Shown here one piece after another: positions 56,368 to 64,000 of a stretch of 64,000 nucleotides of DNA. Positions within the stretch are counted from its first letter, which is position 1, and each line of letters starts with the position of its first letter. The position numbers and the translations under genes are program-made. The stretch is from Dipetalonema caudispina (lineage: Eukaryota; Nematoda; Chromadorea; Rhabditida; Onchocercidae): the NCBI GenBank assembly GCA_013365325.1, contig JABVXV010000036.1, positions 310,001 through 374,000 on the forward strand. Reading direction: 5' to 3'. The notes beneath the pieces are model-generated. The model was not told where the DNA came from and searched no databases. It worked only from the letters and a program-made list of their open reading frames with translations.

Positions 56368-56384
56368 GATAATATTTCTAAAAG

Positions 56385-59107
56385 ATGGCTGCTTCGAAAA
56401 GGCCGCCTGATGATGATTCGAAATTACCAACTTATAAATTAGTGGTTATCGGTGAGGGTGGTGTAGGCAAATCTTCCTTAACGATACAGTTCTTCCAGGT
56501 TCGATATTCTATAATTTTCATTTTTGTATGAAAGATTTTTTTATTTACTCCCGTAAATAATAGTAATTTTTCGTCAATGAACCATTGAATTGAAAGGCAT
56601 TTTGCGCAAACAGCAATAGCAACATTAGCTGAGTAGTACATCGAGTACGACAAATAGATTATAAGTTTGATTTTTAGAAGCATTTCGTTGATTATTATGA
56701 TCCAACGATAGAGGATCAATATATTATCCATGCCGAAGTTGATGGTCAGTGGGTTATCATGGATGGTAAGTATATATTTATGCAACTTTTTATGGTATAT
56801 TTTTCTTTTTCAAAATTTATTTTAGAAATTGTCATATGCTAAGAGAATAAAATTGAACCTTTTGAATTTTCGTGTAGATCAAAAATGAATGCTTTCATTA
56901 TGTTCATGGCAATTTCAACGTTTGTTCTAACCGGAGTGAAGTGCGAAAAAGGAAAAAGAAGGAACAACTCATTTTTTTGATAAATTTTGATTTTGACTCC
57001 AGCAATAATAACTTTGAAGTTAGTATTACAAGGATAGGTATTGCTTGCTAAGTTGGTTTATCAAACTTCTCATATTCTATCCAAGTTAAATTTGAAATTC
57101 AGTTCGTTTTAATTAATTTGGGGACCTGGGCCAGTTTTTTATTTGACTGGATAACTTTAAGTAAAAAATACTGATTTTCAATAAATAGCAAAACATAAAC
57201 AGATGGATTTTATAAAGTAGTAGTCCATATGCATTTCGATTTTAAGCTAATAAAAAAGCGTCATTTTTGTCAGAATTTGCCGACTGTTCACCATGTAGCG
57301 TCTTGATAGGACAAATTTTATGTCACTTATGATCTAGGATTAGTTTCGGAAAAATGGCTTATAAAGCTGGTTTCTCAACTACTAATTAGCCCGCTGGCTA
57401 GGCGATTCCTGGTTTGTTTGAAGTTTGTGGGAGTTTGTGTATTACCATTCCTTGATGTCCTTTTTTTTCATATCGTTGTCACATTGAGGTTGAAATGGTG
57501 GTAAATTTTCAGTATTGGATACGGCAGGACAGGAAGAATTTTCTGCTATGCGTGAGCAATATATGCGTAACGGTCGAGGATTTCTACTGGTATATTCAGT
57601 AACCGATGTTCGTAGTTTTGAAGAAGCGCCAAAGCTTTTTGATCAAGTACTACGGGTTAAGGATAAAACAGAATATCCTGTATTGCTAGTGGCAAATAAG
57701 GTAAGCTGTAGTGAAAGTTTTCTCATGAACTTCTGTTTTAACAGCCATGATTTCCATCGTCGTAATATACGCAATCAATTTATTATCACTATATAATTAT
57801 GATTGATAGTCCTATTTGAATCTTTTTATGGGTAATTTTATTCTATGCTTAGCAATCTTGCTTATGTCCTGTTCCTCTCTCTCATTCCTCTGGAAGTAAT
57901 CATCTTAATCTGCCCCATTGTTCGGTTTATTAGTTGCTGCACCTGTTCAAGAAATCTTGGTCTAACTTGAGACCACTTTGTTTTGTGTTTGATGTTATCA
58001 CAAGACTGCGAAATTCTATTGATATCTGTCAATATAAAAACAATACCATAAGATATATGTTATCATATTCAGTAATCGGTGTTTGTAGTTTACTATAACT
58101 TACTGAATAAACATTAAGATTTAGGAACAAAACAGGACTTTTTTCACTCTAGCATCTCTTATTTGTACTATTACTAAAAGTATAAATAAGAGATGCTGCA
58201 GTGCAATTCTACGTAAGTTGGAAATTAATAATTATAATTTCTAGATTGATTTGGTAAGTCAGCGAAAAGTAACGGAACAGCAAGGACGAGAACTAGCAGA
58301 TCGGCTTAAAGTTCCATATATTGAAACATCAGCCAAAGATCCACCGGTAAATGTGGACGCAGCATTTCATGAATTAGTTCGTATTGTGAAAAGTTTTCCA
58401 AGTGATGAGGATAACGATATAGTAAGTCCATTTCATACATTCGTTTTTATTTTACAGAAAATATGTCTTGTTTCTTTTGTGTTGCATCGTAGTACAATCT
58501 TTCAAACTTATAGTACCTTTTTTAATACACAGCGTCTGTTTCTGAACTAATCCAAATTTAATGTCAATTTCTGATCATTAGAAAATTATGACTCAAAAAC
58601 TAGTAGTTCCATACTTATCCCTCCACATGTCCACAAAATTCCATTGATTGTTATTGTTCATAATTGTTCTTATTTAACCCTGGTAAGCGGGAGGGAATAT
58701 GTCTCTTACATTGGTTTTCTAACTTGGATTATTATTTCACCACAGCTTATGCTACATGGTTCAGTTCAGCCTCTTACATTTCCAGTATTTTCTGGAATAT
58801 GTATGGGTTGTTTATTGTTTATAATCTATCCAACAACAGATTTTTTGTATATCCATAAAAATTTTAAGAGCAGAACAGCGAACACGTAAAAATTTTAAGA
58901 GCGGAATATATGATCATAATGTAAACGTCGTTGACAGAAAGCATATTTGTACTCTCTATTCCTCATGTTACTTAATTATCAAAATATTTAAATGGAATTT
59001 AGTTGTTGCCTGATTGAAATGACATTTTCTCTTAGGATCACGGCACAGTTTCTTACGGTGGTAGCAGAAAGAATAAGAAAGTGAAGAATAAGTGTCGGAT
59101 AATGTAG
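56385..59107 (+). CDS. ras-2: M-Ras/R-Ras-type small GTPase (RAS-2)
   Basis: Five exons join in frame: 56385-56498, 56678-56765, 57513-57700, 58245-58421 and 59036-59107 (212 aa). All GTPase motifs are present: P-loop GEGGVGKS (residues 23-30), effector loop YDPTIEDQY, switch [26 protein letters not shown] (NKxD, split by an intron) and ETSAKDPP (SAK). The extended N-terminus ([20 protein letters not shown]) and the [12 protein letters not shown] block match M-Ras rather than H/K-Ras. The tail [15 protein letters not shown] is polybasic and ends in a CaaX box with Met, predicting farnesylation and plasma-membrane attachment. M-Ras acts in ERK signalling through the SHOC2-PP1 complex; the C. 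elegans counterpart is RAS-2. P-loop glycines and the switch II glutamine are wild-type. All splice sites are canonical. Confidence 0.95.
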
Positions 59108-60476
59108 CATTACAAATTAACCTGTGGAATGAAGTATCGTTCACTGCTCGTTCACTTTCAACAATGGCTCTTCCTGCTTATTTTCTGATATCTGTTTCAA
59201 CTTTTACGATAATCAGAAATATTTGAAAATTATACGCTATACACAACATCAACTACAAAGATTTTGTACTGTTCATTTTAATGATCAATTCTTTCTACAT
59301 ATTTTCACATTTTAATTGCCATTTCAATTTTTTACGTCAATTTTCAGGTTCGTGTTCCTATGTAGGACTTTTTATATTTCATTTTTTCGATGTATGATAG
59401 GAACAATTTAATCTTATAAAAACCGTTGCTAATTTATTCAGGCTTTCAGTATATAGTTTTTGGTGTTGATGTGATTACAGACTAAGCATGTTTATGGTAG
59501 GCTTTTGTCTTGCGTAATATGTTCCCTGAGCTTCGTCTCTCAAGTTTTCCTTTTCAGCCGGATACTACTTTTCTCAGCCAAACCATCACTTTGATCATAT
59601 ACATGTTTCATCTCGTCTAAATAATATTTCATGTGATTGAAAATCTGTCACAAGTTCAGAACTTGATTAGCTATTGGAAATAATTTTAAATATCACACTG
59701 TACTATAAGTTATTTATTATTGTTGTATTTTTGCTTTGATTTGCTCATTTCCCCGCTTGTATACCCATTTAAATTTTTGTAGTTTGTTAAAATTTTGAAT
59801 TTCTTCAATTTCACTTCACTTTTTTTGTGTCATTCTTCTTTTTTATATCTCTAAAGTGCCTTTTATAAGCATTATTCATACCATCATCTACATTATTATG
59901 TTTTAGTAACAGCAGCAATCCTATATATTTTGTTTGCTTATCATCGTTTTGTATTGTAATCTTATCCTAGTTTAATCATTATTATCACTTCATACGTTAA
60001 GGGAGAATATCATCGATCGTACAATATAGTTGAATGCAATTAGGCTACTGTATTTTAATCTTAATAATATGCCAATTTATTTTTTCAAGGAATTACTGTT
60101 CGAGAAGTATAATTTCCTTGGTGGGGAAAGGTTAAATTGAGAATGAAAGACATTTAATTCAAAATTTCCGATGAAGATATGAAAGAGAATGTTCAAATGT
60201 GATACTTCTTTCAGTAATTTAAACAACTAAACAACTACTTCAAAATGAGATTTTTTCTTTCATGAATGTTCAAGTTTACAATTGATTATATTTAATCACT
60301 GCGTTTTAAGCATTTATTAAAGCGTCACAAAGGATTATTTTAAAATTTCTCGAAGTCCCCATGTGTCATTTGCTGTTCATTGCTAGTTATTGTTATTATT
60401 ATTATTATTGTTATTATTATTATTATTATTATTATCATTATTATTATTATCATTATTGCCATTATTTTTATTATTA

Positions 60477-60555
<79 letters not shown>

Positions 60556-61196
60556 CGCTATTATTACCATTATTATTATTATTATTATTATCATTATTAT
60601 TGTTATTATTATCACTATTATTATTGTCATTATAATTATAATAATAATAATATTATTATTATTGTTGTGAATAGTTGAATTTGTTGTATGAAAAAAAGGA
60701 CATCAAATAAATGAAAAATATAAGTGTAATGTTGATAATATTGATGTGCAAGGTCATACGTTCAAACATATCATTTTTGAATTAGAACAGTATGATTTGC
60801 ATCCTTAAGATTGATTGCCTGAAAATATGGATACAAGGATTTTCTCCTTAAGAAATATACAATACTTTGTCATCCTTCTATTTCCTTATATCCTTATATT
60901 TCCCTTGTATACCTATCTTCTCAATCAATTATCTGATCAACATGTTTAGGATTGGTATAGGAACAGTGCTATAGATAAAAGTTTTCTGAAATGATTTCAT
61001 GAAATTTTTCTAGATGAAAGATAATAAAGAGTATGGTTGCTGTTTGGCAGATCAATTGTTCAAATAAGTTATGAAACATTAGTTTGAAGATGAGTCAAAG
61101 TTCATATATAAAAGTTCATATATGCTTACATATAGACATGTATAACATATATTCAAAATATATTTAGTTTTTGGAATATATAGGTAACAAATTGGT
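59108..61196. other. intergenic spacer between ras-2 and APC5 genes
   Basis: About 2.1 kb: the 3'UTR of ras-2, an (ATT)n microsatellite at 60385-60662 and the APC5 promoter. A possible trans-splice acceptor (ATATATAG) ends at 61183, 13 bases before the APC5 start codon. No other gene was recognised. Confidence 0.55.
60385..60662. repeat. (ATT)n microsatellite, about 275 bp
   Basis: Long ATT trinucleotide run with interruptions (GTT, CATT, TTTT). It creates open frames of poly-Ile, poly-Tyr and poly-Leu in several frames, none of which is a gene. Confidence 0.9.
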
Positions 61197-64000
61197 ATGG
61201 CAGAGGATTTGGTTCATTCTAGCTTTAGCTTGGATGAAGCGTTCAGTTTCGTTTTCGACAATTCACCTGGTGAACCAGTTACACCGTATCGGGTTTGTTT
61301 CCTTCTTTCGTTTTTCGAAAAGAATATTACCTTACAATCTGATTCACTACAAATGATTAAGGTTTAGATGATGCGTACAAAAATGGTGGAATTTCCGTTT
61401 ATATTTGTTGAAGAATGAAAATTTTCTCGTATTTCAGCTTGCTATTTATCTTCTCATACGAGTATTGGATACAAATCATCGGTTGAAACCGTTTACGCAT
61501 AAAGAACACTATCAGCTATCATCGTTGATACATTCACTTTTAAATGCGGTTAATTTAAGCTTTCCTGAAGCAATTAATATGATAATGGAACCATTGAAAG
61601 AAGTTTCAATGAATTTGTTTTTGGAATTTATGACAAAGTAAGTTTTTCTTTCTTCATTATCAAATTGTTGGTGGGAAATATTCAAACTTGTCCGATTTCG
61701 AAATAAAGTTAAAAAAGAAGACCCATGTTCAACCAGTTAGTATAAAAATGAAGTTTAAAAAAAATTGAGGAAATTATAGTAAATAAGGAAATCGCAACTC
61801 TAAAGCATATTTGTAGGTTTTGTTATCTTAAAAATTCCTGCTTTGTTTTAGATTTCTAATTTTAAATAAACGGAAGTTTTTTTGCAGAATAGATACTCAT
61901 CGTGGAGATGTGGAAATACTTATTCGTCGTGACGAATTATTTTATCAACCTCGAAAGATAGATCGCTTGGGACAGTCATTCGCTCTGCCCAAAAGTCTTA
62001 TCGGTATTTTTGTTCGCAAGGTATCTCGGCTCGTCTTATTATTTCACTAACTTTCACGAGTTTATCTTTTCACAATTCAGTTCTTCATAAATTGCGTAAT
62101 CAAAATTAAATTTGATTTTGATGTGTGGAATGACATATGATGAAAATCCTGAATTTATATAAATGCTCCGAACAATTTGAGTTGGCGGTCACACAAGCTT
62201 GTCAAAGTGTTACGCAGATCCAACGATCACATAAACAGTGGTTGGAATGGCTGGATGATTCTCGTCCCGCTGCTCGCAGTGATCTTTTTGGTGGCTATGC
62301 CAAAAACGTATCTGAGTCAACCGCTTCTGCATCATCTAAATCAGGTACAACATGCAGTTATATTTACTTTTGATATTTTGCGTGTTTGCAATTAAATATA
62401 ATATCGACAGATTTATTTTCCAAATTGATACGTTTACTTTTTTGTCCGGCTTGTATAACGTATTCCGTGGATTGCTCTTTTAGTGGCACCGTTTTTGTTA
62501 AGGATAATGATAATGTTGTTGTATTTGATATTCCTAAATCAGACAAGGAGGCAACAAATTGCTTTTGCTCATTGAAGAATAAAAATAACAATGATTAATG
62601 ATGGAATCAATTGTATTATCGTGTTTTTGTATCTTAGAAACTATATGGGAATTAAATATTTAGGTGACACCCATCTGGCTCCTCTGATAGACGACATAAC
62701 GCATTTGAGAGTTACACCAATTAAAGACAAGTAAATTTATCTTTTAATTCTTACTGCTGTTATCTTTTTTCTCTTCTTGCTATTAATTTATTTTTATTCT
62801 TACTTCTTCTCAAGCTATTCATTAGATTGACGCGGAAGGGTTTATTAGCTGGTAGCTTGAACATTTTTCATCTATCCATCCACATGCAAGGCTTATATGT
62901 AGTAACATAATTGGAGATATTAATGATGAAAATTTAGCTTTAGTTTATGATGAAGTAATATTTCGAAGTTTTTCGATACATTATGATGTGTAACTTTCAG
63001 AGCTACAAGGATGAGTGAAGAATTTTTGAAAGCCTCAATATCACCAGCTAATAGAAGGAAGAAAGCAGCCGAAGTTGAAGATCATGACAAGCAGTGCAGA
63101 AGGGATCTTTTCAAAGCTGATATACCACTACCATCTACAACACTCTACGAATTGCAGCAACATCCTGGTGCACAACCACAACTAACTGAGCTACTTTCTT
63201 CTAGTAGGGCACGAGCTCTTATTAGTCGGCAGTTGCATGCATTGCATGTTTCACCAGATGATGCAATGGAAGAAAAACAGTTGAAGGCTGCATGCGACTT
63301 CATCAAGAAAAATTACCCGGATTTACCGCTTGTGGTTACTTTTTACGTTTTTTATTGTTATTTAAAATTATTAAAAAGCCGTTTGCTTGAGCTAATATAT
63401 ATGCATTTTTGAATACTGAAGAGTTTTAAGGTCTTGAATTTTTGAAAATGCGCTGCTGTAATTATTTAAATAAGTGTTCATTCCGTATATTGACAAAGGC
63501 TCCCTCACTGTATCATGATTGTCTTGATCTTATGTCGATCACAGCAATCGTTATTATGCGTAAGTCATACGCATGCTGTTACGCTTTAACTCATATTACT
63601 ATTATAATAGATATTTGTTAATTATGAAAGTCTTATGTCTATATCTTTCTCAGAATTGTTCCACTTCCACTTTTTCCCATATATTCAGATAATTTATTCT
63701 CTTAGAATTATCGTGTTCAGCATCTGGTTGATATGATGAATGCAATACGTTCTCATAATATGTTCGAAGCTGGTGAAGCATTGCAACAATTCTTTGACTG
63801 GACGGCGATACGCATCAATGAAACGAGTAGTATAAACCGTTCAATTACTGCCACCGACCAACGTCCCTTACGTTATGCACCTTTATTGCATGCGCGACTT
63901 GCTCGAGTTTTTGGATATAAGTGAGTTATGATTAGACGTTTGATATGACATGGTTTCAATATATGCGCACGTTGGTATTCAAAAGCTTGCATAAATTTCA
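61197..64000 (+). CDS. apc-5: anaphase-promoting complex subunit 5 (APC5), N-terminal part, continues past window
   Basis: Seven exons were traced: 61197-61292, 61438-61637, 61888-62020, about 62182-62344, 62664-62730, 63001-63331 (or 63334) and 63706-63920; the next exon is outside. Reading starts MAEDLVHSSFSLDEAF. The N-terminal domain has VTPYRLAIYLLIRVL (human VTPYKIAVLVLLNEM) and KSLIGIFVRK (human VVGLFLRHM). The later exons match the APC5 helical/TPR core: ALISRQLHALHVSPDDAMEE, KNYPDLPLV, EALQQFFDW, then the conserved RPLRYAPLLHARLARVFGYK (human SLRYAALNLAALHCRFGH). APC5 is a scaffold subunit of the APC/C ubiquitin ligase that drives mitotic exit. Phases agree at all joins. Exon 4's acceptor (TTTGAG) is weak: in-frame residues just upstream (LYKCSEQFE) look family-like but have no AG before them. 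The insert ending at VEDHD is variable in the family. Confidence 0.87.

Larger units (their letters stand above)
51847..56384. other. intergenic region upstream of the ras-2 gene
   Basis: A 4.5 kb noncoding stretch. It contains (CT)n near 52165-52192 and 54697-54735, a G+C-richer patch at about 52650-53100, and an 86-bp tandem duplication at 55341-55512. No intact gene was recognised. Confidence 0.55.

Noticed and set aside
60340..60678. Overlapping open frames of poly-Ile, poly-Tyr and poly-Leu on both strands
   Set aside because: All come from an (ATT)n microsatellite.
62386..62598. 70-codon open frame in the APC5 region, also open on the opposite strand
   Set aside because: It sits in the intron between exons 62182-62344 and 62664-62730, which join in phase without it. 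It has no APC5-like residues.
63483..63559. Possible extra APC5 exon with GTAAGT donor (ALYHDCLDLMSITA-like reading)
   Set aside because: The flanking exons join in phase and match the family without it. The acceptor is poor and the phase would break.

Overview
This 64 kb window is very A+T-rich nematode DNA, most likely from a filarial (spirurid) worm. The grounds are gene content with clear C. elegans counterparts (ADR-1, LIN-48/Ovo, RAS-2/M-Ras, APC5), GT..TTTTCAG introns, probable trans-splice acceptors a few bases before start codons, many short introns, and abundant A/T-rich microsatellites. The species assignment is inference. No bacterial, viral or intact mobile-element genes were recognised.

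Layout. (1) <1-3206, minus: 5' two-thirds of a regulator-of-microtubule-dynamics (RMD/FAM82) TPR protein; its C-terminus lies beyond base 1. (2) 3.2-7.9 kb: noncoding, with a degenerate repeat field at about 5.3-5.95 kb. (3) 7955-16315, plus: an ADAR-family gene (adr-1-like) of 17 exons whose joined frame is 909 codons. It has four dsRBD-like units and a deaminase domain in which the catalytic glutamate and all zinc ligands are replaced. A 100-N gap inside it is flanked by identical 121-base sequences and looks like an assembly artefact. (4) 16.3-29.3 kb: a 13 kb gene-free stretch with microsatellites and tandem repeats, upstream of (5) 29346-33049, plus: an Ovo/LIN-48 four-zinc-finger transcription factor. 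(6) 33787-45289, minus: a 21-exon ankyrin-repeat gene built from duplicated exon cassettes and ending in a Dpy-30-like motif. Two of its splice junctions are non-canonical in this assembly. (7) 45.3-50.1 kb: noncoding. (8) 50117-51846, minus: a small multi-pass membrane protein of unknown function. (9) 51.8-56.4 kb: noncoding, with a short G+C-richer relic-like patch. (10) 56385-59107, plus: M-Ras GTPase (ras-2), five exons, 212 codons. (11) 61197->63920, plus: N-terminal part of anaphase-promoting-complex subunit 5, running off the right end.

The genes do not form one pathway; this is ordinary chromosomal gene neighbourhood. The most noteworthy items are the catalytically dead, four-dsRBD ADAR and the modular ankyrin/Dpy-30 protein. 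Exon coordinates were derived by hand from splice signals and reading-frame continuity; no alignment or database search was run.
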